NCBI GenBank assembly: GCA_030813035.1
Contig: JAUSTV010000001.1
Reading direction: 5' to 3' (one strand)
DNA length: 64,000 bases
Source of the DNA: Bacillus_BA fengqiuensis
Lineage (GTDB): Bacteria; Bacillota; Bacilli; Bacillales; Bacillaceae_H
Below the pieces are notes generated by a model. It searched no databases, was not told the DNA's origin, and saw only the letters and a program-made list of their open reading frames with translations. Positions 50,238 to 59,300 of the stretch are shown piece after piece; position 1 is the first letter of the stretch; every line of letters begins with the position of its first letter. The position numbers and the translations under genes are program-made.

Positions 50238-51602
50238 GTGAAATCAGTTGATGCACCACAAAGTCAAAAAACACCCAACAACTCTCTATATCGAACGATA
50301 TGGAGATGGCATTTTTATGCTGGAATGATTTTCGCACCATTTCTTATTATTCTTGCAGTTACCGGCTCTATCTATTTATTTAAACCTCAAATTGAACAGG
50401 TGCTTTACCAAGATTACTATGAGGTTACTCCACAAGGAGATAAAATATCGGCATCCAAACAAATTGAGGAAGTGAAGAAGCTATATCCTGGTGCAGTAGT
50501 GACCAAATATCGTCCTGGAGAAAATGCCGAGCGCTCGAGCGAAGTAAGTATTACGTTTAATAATGAGTCTCTTACCGTATTTATGGATCCCTATACGGGC
50601 AAGTCCATTGGAGAATTAAATAATGAAGACCGGATTATGGATAAAGTTGAAGAATTTCACGGTGAACTAATGGCCGGTACGCTAGGAGATAGACTTGTAG
50701 AGTTAGCTGCGTGCTGGACAATCGTGCTCATTGTCACCGGTCTTTATTTATGGTTTCCCAAAAAACAGCAAGGCCTGTCCGGGATTCTCTTTCCAAGATT
50801 GAATAAAGGAAAAAGTGTTCTCAGAAGGGACCTTCATGCGGTGCCTGCGTTTTGGCTGACAGCCGGAATGTTATTTTTAGTCCTGACTGGTTTGCCTTGG
50901 TCAGGTTTTTGGGGAAGTCATTTTCAAACGTTAGCTACCAATTCCGGAGCGGGATATCCACCTTCTATTTGGATAGGGAGTGCTCCAACATCGACCATTA
51001 AAACAAAAGATATAGCCGATGTTCCTTGGGCAGCTGAAAATCTGGATGTACCCATTTCGGAAATCCAAGGGTTTATCCCACTGTCGATTGACGATGTGAT
51101 GGCGATAGCGAATCGTGAGGGGATACATCCGAGTTATACGGTATACATTCCACAAGAAAAAAATGGTGTTTATACATTGTCAGCTTTTCCCCCGAAAGCA
51201 CAGGATGAAGCAACGATTCATATTGATCAGTATTCGGGCGCAGTACTAGCTGATTATCGTTATGATCATTATGGCTTGATCGGAAAAATAGTCGCTTTGG
51301 GAATTACGTTGCACAAAGGCACTCAATTTGGTTTCATGAACCAATTAATCAGCCTTCTTATTTGTTTAGGAATTATTTTTGTTGCAGTAAGCGGTTTTTA
51401 TTTATGGTGGAAACGAAAGCCGAAAAAAGGATTGGGTGCACCAAAAGCTTCTCCTATTAGACAAATGAAATTCTTTTTGCTTCTGTTAATAAGTTTAGGC
51501 ATTTTATTTCCTTTGGTTGGTCTCTCGCTTATTGTTGTATGGCTAATTGACTGGCTAATCATTCAAAAAATATCGGTAGTTAAAAATTTCCTGAATGCAT
51601 AA
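50238..51602 (+). CDS. PepSY-TM membrane protein
   Basis: The 454-aa protein has four transmembrane helices (about 22-44, 152-172, 207-228, 370-390 and a further carboxy-terminal pair) and two extracellular PepSY-like regions, with RTIWRWHFYAGMIFAPFLIILAVTGSIYLF at the start and FHGELMAGTLGDRLVELAACWTIVLIVTGLYLW in the middle. PepSY-TM proteins of this type (YfmI/PiuB-like) are linked to iron or copper reduction at the membrane. A lipoprotein with a FixH/YtkA-like domain follows 27 bases later, favouring a copper/redox role. GTG 50238 is the start. Confidence 0.87.
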   Translation: MKSVDAPQSQKTPNNSLYRTIWRWHFYAGMIFAPFLIILAVTGSIYLFKPQIEQVLYQDYYEVTPQGDKISASKQIEEVKKLYPGAVVTKYRPGENAERSSEVSITFNNESLTVFMDPYTGKSIGELNNEDRIMDKVEEFHGELMAGTLGDRLVELAACWTIVLIVTGLYLWFPKKQQGLSGILFPRLNKGKSVLRRDLHAVPAFWLTAGMLFLVLTGLPWSGFWGSHFQTLATNSGAGYPPSIWIGSAPTSTIKTKDIADVPWAAENLDVPISEIQGFIPLSIDDVMAIANREGIHPSYTVYIPQEKNGVYTLSAFPPKAQDEATIHIDQYSGAVLADYRYDHYGLIGKIVALGITLHKGTQFGFMNQLISLLICLGIIFVAVSGFYLWWKRKPKKGLGAPKASPIRQMKFFLLLLISLGILFPLVGLSLIVVWLIDWLIIQKISVVKNFLNA

Positions 51603-51629
51603 CTTAATCTGGAAAAGGTGGCTTTTGCC

Positions 51630-52100
51630 GTGAAAAAATATAGTTGGATTTTTTTCATTTTTACTTCGAGCCTATTGCTAAGTTCATGTTCACTTAAACA
51701 AGATGCGGCGAACCTGTATAAACAAGAAACACCTCTTGAATCTGAAATCATCATTCCTACATCCTTTTCCGCTAATAAACAGGAGACTGTAAAGGTGATT
51801 CTAACCCAAGGCGGCAAAAAGGTTGAAGACCCGGACTATGTCCATTTTAAAATATGGAAACAAGATGGTTCTGTTAAATATCCTATGGAGCAAGCCGAAG
51901 AAGTCGGAAACGGCATGTATCGTTTAAGTAAAGATTTTAGTAGTGAAGGCCTATATTATATAAAAGTCCATGCCAGTAGCGATGGATCGATCATTATGCC
52001 TCAAAAACAGTTTGTCGTAGGAAAACTTTCTGAAAAAGAGTTGGAATTCTTGCAAAAAGGGTTGCAAAAACAAGAAGAAAGTCATGAACATCATCATTAG
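51630..52100 (+). CDS. FixH/YtkA-like lipoprotein
   Basis: The 156-aa protein has a lipoprotein signal (LLLSSCSL; lipid-modified Cys about 18) and a single YtkA/FixH-like beta domain (VKVILTQGGKKVEDPDYVHFKIW, then VIGKL end). The tail is His-rich (HEHHH), suggesting metal binding. It pairs with the PepSY-TM gene, an arrangement known around copper and cytochrome oxidase functions. GTG 51630 follows AAAGGTGG at 51614-51621. Confidence 0.82.
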   Translation: MKKYSWIFFIFTSSLLLSSCSLKQDAANLYKQETPLESEIIIPTSFSANKQETVKVILTQGGKKVEDPDYVHFKIWKQDGSVKYPMEQAEEVGNGMYRLSKDFSSEGLYYIKVHASSDGSIIMPQKQFVVGKLSEKELEFLQKGLQKQEESHEHHH

Positions 52101-52225
52101 ACTCATCCATCCGCTTTAAACCTATATACGAACCGAAATCTGACGAATATATTGACTCCTATCCAATCCTTTTTGAATAAAATGTATGATCCATTCCATT
52201 CATGAGTACGTAAAGGAGGAATTAT

Positions 52226-53017
52226 GTGGATCAGAATAAGCGAGCGAACTTTTGGAACACGTTTTTTATGGGCCGCCATTCATCATCAGATCATAAAAGA
52301 AACGAGGAAGGAGTTACTTATATTAACTTGAGCGGTGAAGCGGGGAGTGAAAGAGTACTACAAACAGATAAAGAGGTACTTGTACAACGCAAAGATAGGC
52401 AAACAGGAAGATGGGTCACAGAATATAACATCTCAAAAATCGCTCCGATTAACTATACTGTCTTGTCTGGTTATGTACACGCAGTTCAGCAAAACGTTGT
52501 GGTGGTTGCCTACTGGATGGGAAATGGCAATTTTTTAACTTATGTAGTAGTGGGTAGAGTAAAAGGAAAACTAGTTAAATTGGTCGGTAATGAAGATATT
52601 TATTACGGAGATATATTCATTAAAGAAGGCAGACTTTTCGAGAAAGAGGACAGCAGGTACTCCGAATGGATCTTTAAAAAAGGCCGATTAACATTGATTC
52701 CTTATACGATTCCCAAAATTCCTGGAGCTCTTCGTATTGAATATGAACTTCAGCCAGATGGCAGTGTGAAAGTAGATCAGACCCGCTATACCGTACCCGT
52801 GGGAACCATTGTTCAATTAATCAGAAGCGATCTCCATCCCATACTGGAAAAAGGATTTATCTCCGGTAGTTATAAGGGACAGTACGTAGATATGGTTGAA
52901 TTTCTTCCTGAATTAACGGGCGGAATTAAAATTACAAATAGAGGGTTGGTTGAAGTGCAAATCGGTTCTCAAACGCATTTAGAGAAGTCTATTACGATTT
53001 TCATTGAAGCTAATTGA
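52226..53017 (+). CDS. Hypothetical beta-rich protein
   Basis: The 263-aa protein is unrecognised. It has no signal peptide or membrane helix, alternates short hydrophobic beta-strands with Gly, and looks like a beta-sandwich/propeller-like fold (VVVVAYWMGNGNFLTYVVVGRVKGKL). Start GTG 52226 is strong, with AAAGGAGG at about 52212. Monocistronic, between the lipoprotein and an LLM oxidoreductase. Function unknown. Confidence 0.6.
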   Translation: MDQNKRANFWNTFFMGRHSSSDHKRNEEGVTYINLSGEAGSERVLQTDKEVLVQRKDRQTGRWVTEYNISKIAPINYTVLSGYVHAVQQNVVVVAYWMGNGNFLTYVVVGRVKGKLVKLVGNEDIYYGDIFIKEGRLFEKEDSRYSEWIFKKGRLTLIPYTIPKIPGALRIEYELQPDGSVKVDQTRYTVPVGTIVQLIRSDLHPILEKGFISGSYKGQYVDMVEFLPELTGGIKITNRGLVEVQIGSQTHLEKSITIFIEAN

Positions 53018-53245
53018 ATGATGCCTCTCCTTTAGGACTCCAACCCCAGAATGCTCTGGAATAAATCCTGCTAACTGCTTTAAGGCGCAGTGCGGATTGA
53101 ATCAAATGAAACGTGAGCCGATAAGATTTATATAATGGGCTAAACGTGGTATGTTAGCAATAAGAAGTCTATCCATAGTTAGTCAACGAATTAAATGTTG
53201 TTATAACTGTGGACTAGACCAATACATAAATCAGGAGGGTTTGTA

Positions 53246-54307
53246 GTGGAGATAGGTGTGAGCACGTTTGTAGAGACAACGCCGGATGTCGAGACTGGTA
53301 AGGTGATAAGTCACGCCCAGCGATTACGTGAGGTAGTAGAGGAAATTGTACTGGCAGATCAGGTAGGATTAGATGTCTTTGGTGTAGGTGAACATCATCG
53401 AGAAGACTTTGCGGCATCTTCTCCGGCAGTCGTACTGGCTGCAGCTGCCTCACAGACGAAACGGATACGATTGACAAGTGCCGTGACGGTGCTTTCTTCT
53501 GCCGATCCGGTGCGGGTGTTTCAGGATTTTGCTACGCTCGACGGAATTTCGAACGGACGTGCCGAGATTATGGCGGGCCGAGGCTCTTTTATTGAATCCT
53601 TTCCGTTGTTTGGGTATGAATTAAAAGACTATGACGAATTATTCGATGAGAAGCTGGAGTTATTATTGAAAATCCGGGATTCCGAGAAAGTGACCTGGAA
53701 AGGCGGGCACAGGCCAGCTATTCAAAATCTAGGTGTGTATCCGCGTCCAGTTCAGAATCCTCTGCCGGTATGGATTGGCAGCGGCGGAAATTCCGAATCT
53801 GTCGTACGTGCAGGCCTCCTTGGACTTCCACTCGTTCTAGCGATTATAGGGGGGCGTCCAGTACAGTTTGAACCGCTTGTAAAGCTCTATAAAAAGGCAG
53901 CCGCTCACGCCGGCCATGACGTATCAAAGCTGCCGGTTGCTTCGCATTCGCATGGTTTTATTGCAGAGCATACCGAAGTGGCAACTGATAAATTTTTCCC
54001 TTCAACTCAGCATGTCATGAACAAATTGGGACGAGAGCGTGGTTGGAGCCACTACGACCGCTCCAGCTTCGATGCCGCTCGCAGCTTTGAAGGGGCATTA
54101 TACGTAGGTGATTCGAAGACGGTTGCCGAAAAAATTATTCACCTTCGCAAGAATGTAGGCATCACCCGTTTTATGCTGCACGTACCAGTTGGCACTATGC
54201 CGCATGATGATGTAATGAAAGCGATAGAGCTGTTAGGAAAAGAGGTCGCCCCAAAGGTTCGAGAAGAAGTAGCGAGATGGGAAGCGGAGAACGAAGGGAA
54301 CCGATAA
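53246..54307 (+). CDS. LLM-class flavin-dependent oxidoreductase
   Basis: The 353-aa protein is a luciferase-like TIM barrel: GVSTFVETTPD at the start, DQVGLDVFGVGEHHREDFAASSPAVVLAAAA, GRAEIMAGRGSF, and the carboxy-terminal KNVGITRFMLHVPVGTMPHDDVMKAIELLGKEVAPKVR. It uses reduced FMN (or F420) for a monooxygenation or oxidation; substrate unknown. It resembles the Bacillus YceB/YwcH group. GTG 53246 follows AGGAGGG. It is followed by a strong terminator. Confidence 0.88.
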   Translation: MEIGVSTFVETTPDVETGKVISHAQRLREVVEEIVLADQVGLDVFGVGEHHREDFAASSPAVVLAAAASQTKRIRLTSAVTVLSSADPVRVFQDFATLDGISNGRAEIMAGRGSFIESFPLFGYELKDYDELFDEKLELLLKIRDSEKVTWKGGHRPAIQNLGVYPRPVQNPLPVWIGSGGNSESVVRAGLLGLPLVLAIIGGRPVQFEPLVKLYKKAAAHAGHDVSKLPVASHSHGFIAEHTEVATDKFFPSTQHVMNKLGRERGWSHYDRSSFDAARSFEGALYVGDSKTVAEKIIHLRKNVGITRFMLHVPVGTMPHDDVMKAIELLGKEVAPKVREEVARWEAENEGNR

Positions 54308-54391
54308 GTCCACGTCCATGGCAAATTATTTTTAGTGAATGAACTAGACCGTATGGACGAGCTTTAAAAAAGAAGGATATAAGTTTGAGAG

Positions 54392-54434
54392 CCAAAATAA
54401 AACGGCTGCGAAAATCGCAGCCGTTTTATTTTGG
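54392..54434 (+). terminator. Strong intrinsic terminator
   Basis: CCAAAATAAAACGGCTGCGA pairs perfectly with TCGCAGCCGTTTTATTTTGG around a 2-3 base loop. Symmetry suggests it may act on both strands. Confidence 0.9.
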
Positions 54435-54794
54435 TTTCGATAGTCGATATTGCTATATAGATCGATTTAGAAAATTCGACATGACCAAAGAACGGCCATG
54501 CCAAATTTTCTAACCCTTGAGAGCAAATTCAAGTTGTCTAGGCCGCCAATTGTGATGCCTCTCGATTGAATGAAGATATGTCGAGCTATTAAGTGGAATG
54601 TAAATAGAAGAATATAAGAACAACAATGTCTAAAACAATGTTAGAAAACATATATTGAATTATCTTGATTCCACGGCATTTAATTAATCTGGAACGATTT
54701 TGGAAAACAGAAGATATCTTTCCTTGAGAAGGCTTTGTAAAGGACGAGCTTTAGTATTAAAGGGGCTGATAGATTCATTTTTTACAATTGCGAG
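54435..54794. other. Regulatory region upstream of the uric acid operon
   Basis: About 360 bases with no gene or RNA seen. Some AT-rich tracts near 54570-54700 could be promoter elements; no PucR box, purine riboswitch or strong hairpin was identified. Confidence 0.35.
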
Positions 54795-55334
54795 TTGGTT
54801 TTGACGAAACGGAAAGGATTGATTCCTATCAAGAAAGTGACGATTGAGAGCCTCAATCAAATGGATCAGGTTACGTTCACTGAAGCAATCGAATCGGTAT
54901 TTGAGCACTCTTCTTGGGTTGCTGAACGAGCGTGGGTTAAGCGACCATTTTCTTCCCTTGCTAATCTCCATCTGACGATGACGAGTGTAGTCCAGGAATC
55001 TTCCATGGAAGAGAAACTCGCTTTATTACGGGCGCATCCTGATCTGGCTGCTCGAGCTCAAATGACTGATGCTTCTGTTAAGGAACAGGCTGGAATCGGT
55101 TTAGACCAGCTCTCCCTGGAGGAGTATGAGGACTTTTTAACACTCAACCGAGCATATACACTGAAGTTCGGTTTCCCTTTCATAATGGCCGTGCGCGGTC
55201 AAAACAAGGAAAGTGTACGGGCCGCCATACTAGAGCGAGTAAAATACGCCTATGATGCAGAACTGGAAGAAGCTTTACGCCAGGTTTATAAAATTGCGCG
55301 TTTCCGTTTAGATGATTTATGTAAGGATGCTTGA
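54795..55334 (+). CDS. uraD: 2-oxo-4-hydroxy-4-carboxy-5-ureidoimidazoline (OHCU) decarboxylase
   Basis: The protein (up to 179 aa) matches the OHCU decarboxylase family and the amino-terminal half of B. subtilis PucL: LNQMDQVTFTEAIESVFEHSSWVAERAW, LLRAHPDLAAR (catalytic His segment), YEDFLTLNRAYTLKFGFPFIMAVRGQNKE and IYKIARFRLDD. It makes (S)-allantoin from OHCU, the third step of uric acid breakdown. In B. subtilis it is fused to uricase; here it is a separate gene 13 bases before it. The start is uncertain: no ATG fits, TTG 54795 and GTG 54837 are candidates, and AAAGGA is at 54813. Confidence 0.88.
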   Translation: MVLTKRKGLIPIKKVTIESLNQMDQVTFTEAIESVFEHSSWVAERAWVKRPFSSLANLHLTMTSVVQESSMEEKLALLRAHPDLAARAQMTDASVKEQAGIGLDQLSLEEYEDFLTLNRAYTLKFGFPFIMAVRGQNKESVRAAILERVKYAYDAELEEALRQVYKIARFRLDDLCKDA

Positions 55335-55347
55335 GGAGGTAGTTATA

Positions 55348-56319
55348 ATGAGCCAAGATAGAATCATGTACTACGGTAAAGGTGACGTTTATGTTTACCG
55401 TACTTACGCACAACCTCTTACTGGAGTAAAAGTTATTCCGGAATCGGATTTTACCGGACGTGACAACATCATTTTCGGAATGAATGCTAAGGTCGCTCTT
55501 AAAGGTCAAGCTTTCTTACCTTCTTTTACTGAAGGCGATAACAGTCTTGTAATTGCTACTGACTCTATGAAAAACTTTATCCAACGTCATTTGGCGCAAT
55601 ATGAAGGCGCGACGATGGAAGGATTCCTTGAGTTCGTTTGTAAGTGTTTTCTAGATAAATACTCTCATATAAGCGCTGTCGAAATCACAAGCAATGAGAT
55701 TCCATTTGATTCCTCACTTGTTCCTGCTCAAAATGGGTTAAATAAAAGTGGTCTCGTTTTCCGTCGTTCTCGCAACGAGTATGCAACAGCGGCTATTGAA
55801 GTGGCTCGTACAGATAAAGGAAATACAATCGTAAAGCATAGCAGCGGTGTGAACGAACTGCAATTAATCAAGGTAAGCGGAAACTCTTTCTACGGTTTTA
55901 TCCGCGACGAGTATACCACTCTTCCTGAAGCGCACGATCGTCCTCTTTTTATATACCTCAATCTTAGCTGGAGATACAATGATGTAGCTGATGCTATTGG
56001 GACGGATGGATCTCGTTATGTAGCAGCCGAGCAAGTAAGAGACATTGCCCAAGCAGTATTTCATGAATTAGACAACCGCTCCATTCAACATCTAATCTGG
56101 GAAATCGGTCTCCGTGCTCTGCAGCGCTTCCCTCAATTGGCTGAAATTCAGTTTGAGTCTAATAACCGTACTTGGGATACTGTAGTAGAATCCATTCCAA
56201 ACTCCAAAGGCGGGGTGTTCACTGAACCACGACCACCATACGGTTTCCAAGGATTCGTTGTAACTCGAAAAGATTTAGAAGGAGAAGGGGCGCGTACGGA
56301 GCGTTCTGAAAACGTATAA
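55348..56319 (+). CDS. uox: Uricase (urate oxidase)
   Basis: The 323-aa protein has uricase blocks: MYYGKGDVYVYRTYAQPLTG, SFTEGDNSLVIATDSMKNF, the RRSRNEYATAAIE substrate-binding segment, VSGNSFYGFIRDEYTTLPEAHDRPLFIYLNLSWRY, VAAEQVRDIAQAVFHELDNRSIQHLIWEIG and PRPPYGFQGF. It oxidises uric acid to 5-hydroxyisourate with O2. ATG 55348 follows GAGGAGG. Its last base overlaps the next start (TAATG). Confidence 0.95.
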   Translation: MSQDRIMYYGKGDVYVYRTYAQPLTGVKVIPESDFTGRDNIIFGMNAKVALKGQAFLPSFTEGDNSLVIATDSMKNFIQRHLAQYEGATMEGFLEFVCKCFLDKYSHISAVEITSNEIPFDSSLVPAQNGLNKSGLVFRRSRNEYATAAIEVARTDKGNTIVKHSSGVNELQLIKVSGNSFYGFIRDEYTTLPEAHDRPLFIYLNLSWRYNDVADAIGTDGSRYVAAEQVRDIAQAVFHELDNRSIQHLIWEIGLRALQRFPQLAEIQFESNNRTWDTVVESIPNSKGGVFTEPRPPYGFQGFVVTRKDLEGEGARTERSENV

Positions 56320-56675
56320 TGGGCCGTCTAACCACACATGTGTTGGACTTAAGCCATGGTCTCCCGGCAAGCGGAATCAAGATTGCACTGTGGCGTCTAG
56401 GGCCGGAAGATACGCGCACCTTGATTCGGACAATGTATACGAACTGTAATGGGCGAATTGACTCTCCGATTCTCTCTGGTGAAGAGGTGCAAGCAGGAGT
56501 GTATGAATTAGTCTTTTTCGTTGCGGATTACTTTCGAGCGCAGGGCGTAGATTTGCCTGAGCCGCCGTTTTTGGATCAGGTACCGTTGCGTATCGGTATT
56601 GCTGATACCAATGCTTACTATCACGTACCCCTTTTGATTGCCCCTTGGGGATACAACACATACCGCGGAAGTTAA
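56319..56675 (+). CDS. uraH: 5-Hydroxyisourate hydrolase (transthyretin-like)
   Basis: The 118-aa protein has HIUase motifs: TTHVLDLSHGLPASGIKIALWRL near the start and the YHVPLLIAPWGYNTYRGS end, whose YRGS tail is the family hallmark distinguishing it from transthyretin. It hydrolyses 5-hydroxyisourate to OHCU. ATG 56319 overlaps the uricase stop by one base, so translation is coupled. Confidence 0.95.
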   Translation: MGRLTTHVLDLSHGLPASGIKIALWRLGPEDTRTLIRTMYTNCNGRIDSPILSGEEVQAGVYELVFFVADYFRAQGVDLPEPPFLDQVPLRIGIADTNAYYHVPLLIAPWGYNTYRGS

Positions 56676-56716
56676 AAATCAACTTGATAATATAGCAACT
56701 AAAGGAGGAAGTGTGA

Positions 56717-57955
56717 ATGCAGGCACTTCATCAAAAAATCAACGTCAATCGAATCATGCAGCATGTAGAGCAACTAGCAAAATGCAGCACGGCCACTCGT
56801 GGTGTCACACGTCTTTCTTTTACAGAGGAAAGTAAATTGGCATACGAGCTTGTAAGTCAGTGGATGGTGAATGCAGGTATGTCTATTCGCCGAGATGAAG
56901 TTAATAATATTATCGGAAGATATGAAGGGTCTGAACCTGATGCACCGGTGCTAATCATTGGCTCCCATCTCGACTCAGTAATTGAAGCGGGTAAATATGA
57001 TGGAACCCTTGGAGTCATTGCCGGTATCGAGGTAGTCCAAACTTTGTTTGAGAACAACGTTAGACCTAAGCATCCGATTGAAGTCGTTGGTTTTTGTGAT
57101 GAAGAAGGAACACGATTCCATACTACATTACTTGGAAGCAGGGCCCTGGCTGGGACTTTACAAGTGGAAGATTTGCAAACAAAAGACGCAAATGGCGTAA
57201 CGATTGCCAATGCAATGAAAGAGGCAGGACTTAATCCTGCAAATTATAAGTTAGCTGCACGTGATCCGAAAACCGTACATGGATACATTGAATTGCACAT
57301 TGAACAAGGTCCCATTCTTGAAAAAATAGATCAAGCGTGCGGAACTGTTTCTGGAATCGCAGGAGCATCTAGATATCAATTTCGGGTAGAAGGCTTGGCA
57401 GGTCATGCTGGAACTATACCAATGAATATGCGTAAAGACGCACTTGTCGGAGCAGCGGAAATGGTACAGGCGATCGAAAATATAGCGCTTCAATATGAAT
57501 CTCTTGTAGCAACGGTTGGAAAATTGTCCGTACAACAAGGTACTAGCAATGTAATTCCAGGATTGGTCGAAGGTACATTGGACATTCGCTCTATCGATGA
57601 TGAAAGAAGACTTATAGCATTGAACCAGATTATCAAAGAGTGTAAAAGTATTTGCCAGCGCCGCGGATTAATTTGTGAATTCACCAAAATTATGGAATCT
57701 TTTGCTACTGTCTGCTCTAGACGTTTTATCAATGTAATCGAATCTGTACTAGCCAATCATGGCATGAAACCAATTCAAATGGTAAGCGGTGCAGGACATG
57801 ATGCAATGGCAATAGCTGATATCACTGAAATTGGGATGATTTTTGTGAGATGCAAAGATGGTCTTAGTCATCATCCTGACGAATATGTGGCACCAGATGA
57901 CATGAAAGCAGGAGTTTCTGTTCTATTGGATGTGATTTTAAAGTTGGCATCATAA
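56717..57955 (+). CDS. allC: M20 amidohydrolase, probable allantoate amidohydrolase
   Basis: The 412-aa protein is an M20 Zn-dependent hydrolase of the hydantoinase/carbamoylase branch: GSHLDSVIEAGKYDGTLG, CDEEGTRFHTTLLGSRALAG, ELHIEQGPILEKI and SGAGHDAMAIADI. In this operon, behind uricase genes and before allantoinase, allantoate amidohydrolase (PucF/AllC) is the best reading. The related N-carbamoyl-L-amino acid hydrolase cannot be excluded. ATG 56717 follows AAAGGAGGAAG. Confidence 0.88.
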   Translation: MQALHQKINVNRIMQHVEQLAKCSTATRGVTRLSFTEESKLAYELVSQWMVNAGMSIRRDEVNNIIGRYEGSEPDAPVLIIGSHLDSVIEAGKYDGTLGVIAGIEVVQTLFENNVRPKHPIEVVGFCDEEGTRFHTTLLGSRALAGTLQVEDLQTKDANGVTIANAMKEAGLNPANYKLAARDPKTVHGYIELHIEQGPILEKIDQACGTVSGIAGASRYQFRVEGLAGHAGTIPMNMRKDALVGAAEMVQAIENIALQYESLVATVGKLSVQQGTSNVIPGLVEGTLDIRSIDDERRLIALNQIIKECKSICQRRGLICEFTKIMESFATVCSRRFINVIESVLANHGMKPIQMVSGAGHDAMAIADITEIGMIFVRCKDGLSHHPDEYVAPDDMKAGVSVLLDVILKLAS

Positions 57956-57986
57956 AAGACCTAAATAAAAAAGGAGGGAACAAAAA

Positions 57987-59228
57987 ATGGATGCAGTTAA
58001 ACAGGCAATTCTTGATTGGATTGAATCTGAAAAAGAACAGCTTATCAAGTTTGTGCAGGAGCTCATCTCGATTCCATCCGACAATCCTCCGGGTGATTGT
58101 TGGGAAATCTTCAAGTTTATTGAACGGCGCCTGAATGACTATCAGTTTCCAAATGTAAATGCTTTGGAAGTAAACCCGGAGGAAGTAAAAGCAAACGGGA
58201 TGATCAAGGTAACCAACATCGTCTCCACAACCACATTCGGAGATGGGTCAGGACCTGATATTGCACTCAATTCGCATGGCGATGTAGTAGCTCCAGGCCT
58301 TGGTTGGACCTATGACCCTTACGGCGGAACGATCGTTGATGGAAAAATTTACGGACGCGGTGCTGCCGTATCGAAATCAGATATTGCTACCTATGCATTT
58401 GCAGTAATGGCTCTTCGGCAATTTTCCAAGCAGTTGTCTGGAAAAGCGACGCTTGCTTTTACATTCGACGAAGAAGCTGGCGGAACGATAGGACCGAAAT
58501 GGTTGCTTGACAATCATTATATTAAACCTGATATAGCCATTGTCGCAGGGTTTACTTACTCGATTGTGAATGCCCACAACGGATGCCTTCATCTAGAAAT
58601 CAGAGTAAAAGGTAAATCAGCCCACGCAGCAGCACCACATACAGGACATGACGCTATTGAAGCCATGACAGGTATACTTCAAACGCTTTACGGGTACCGG
58701 CGTACATTGAATCAAGTTCGTTCTAACGTGCTTGGCATTGAATCTCCTACACTAGTAGTGGGTTTGATTTCTGGAGGGATTAACACTAACGTTGTGCCTG
58801 ACCTTTGTACGATCCGTATAGACCGCCGCCTCATTCCTGAAGAAGACGGAGAGCAAGTAGAAGCACAAATACGCGAATTGGTTGAAAAAGCAGCTAGCCA
58901 ATATGAAGGAATCCAGGTTCAAGTTGATCGTATCTTACTGGCCAAGAGCTTCGGGCCAACTCCAGAAGATTCTCAGTTGATTCAAACCCTCAGCAGCAAC
59001 TGGAAAGAAATCATGGATGGAGAACTCGTTATTAACGGGGTTCCAATCTATGCAGATGCTCGACTTTTCTCAGAGGCAGGAATCCCAACCGTTATGTTCG
59101 GAGCGGGACCTCGTACCTTACTGGAAGCAAATGGCCACCGAGCAAACGAACATGTAAAAGTGGATGATTTATTAAAAGCAACGAAGATTGTTGCGTTAAC
59201 CCTTTACGATTTGCTTAAAAAATCCTAA
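57987..59228 (+). CDS. M20-family metallopeptidase/amidohydrolase
   Basis: The 413-aa protein is an ArgE/DapE-type M20 enzyme: LNSHGDVVAPGLGWTYDPYGG, GRGAAVSKSD, FTFDEEAGGTIGPKW, GKSAHAAAPHTGHDAIEA dimerisation segment and VMFGAGPRTLLEANGHRANEHV. It could be a second ureide hydrolase (e.g. for ureidoglycolate) or a peptide deacylase. Being in the operon 32 bases after allC and before allantoinase favours the former. ATG 57987 follows GGAGGG. Confidence 0.8.
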   Translation: MDAVKQAILDWIESEKEQLIKFVQELISIPSDNPPGDCWEIFKFIERRLNDYQFPNVNALEVNPEEVKANGMIKVTNIVSTTTFGDGSGPDIALNSHGDVVAPGLGWTYDPYGGTIVDGKIYGRGAAVSKSDIATYAFAVMALRQFSKQLSGKATLAFTFDEEAGGTIGPKWLLDNHYIKPDIAIVAGFTYSIVNAHNGCLHLEIRVKGKSAHAAAPHTGHDAIEAMTGILQTLYGYRRTLNQVRSNVLGIESPTLVVGLISGGINTNVVPDLCTIRIDRRLIPEEDGEQVEAQIRELVEKAASQYEGIQVQVDRILLAKSFGPTPEDSQLIQTLSSNWKEIMDGELVINGVPIYADARLFSEAGIPTVMFGAGPRTLLEANGHRANEHVKVDDLLKATKIVALTLYDLLKKS

Positions 59229-59300
59229 GTAATAAAAAACGACTTTCCCCAAAAGCAAAAAGAGTGATTCAGTATGGGATGATCTTAATGAGGTGGTTGT

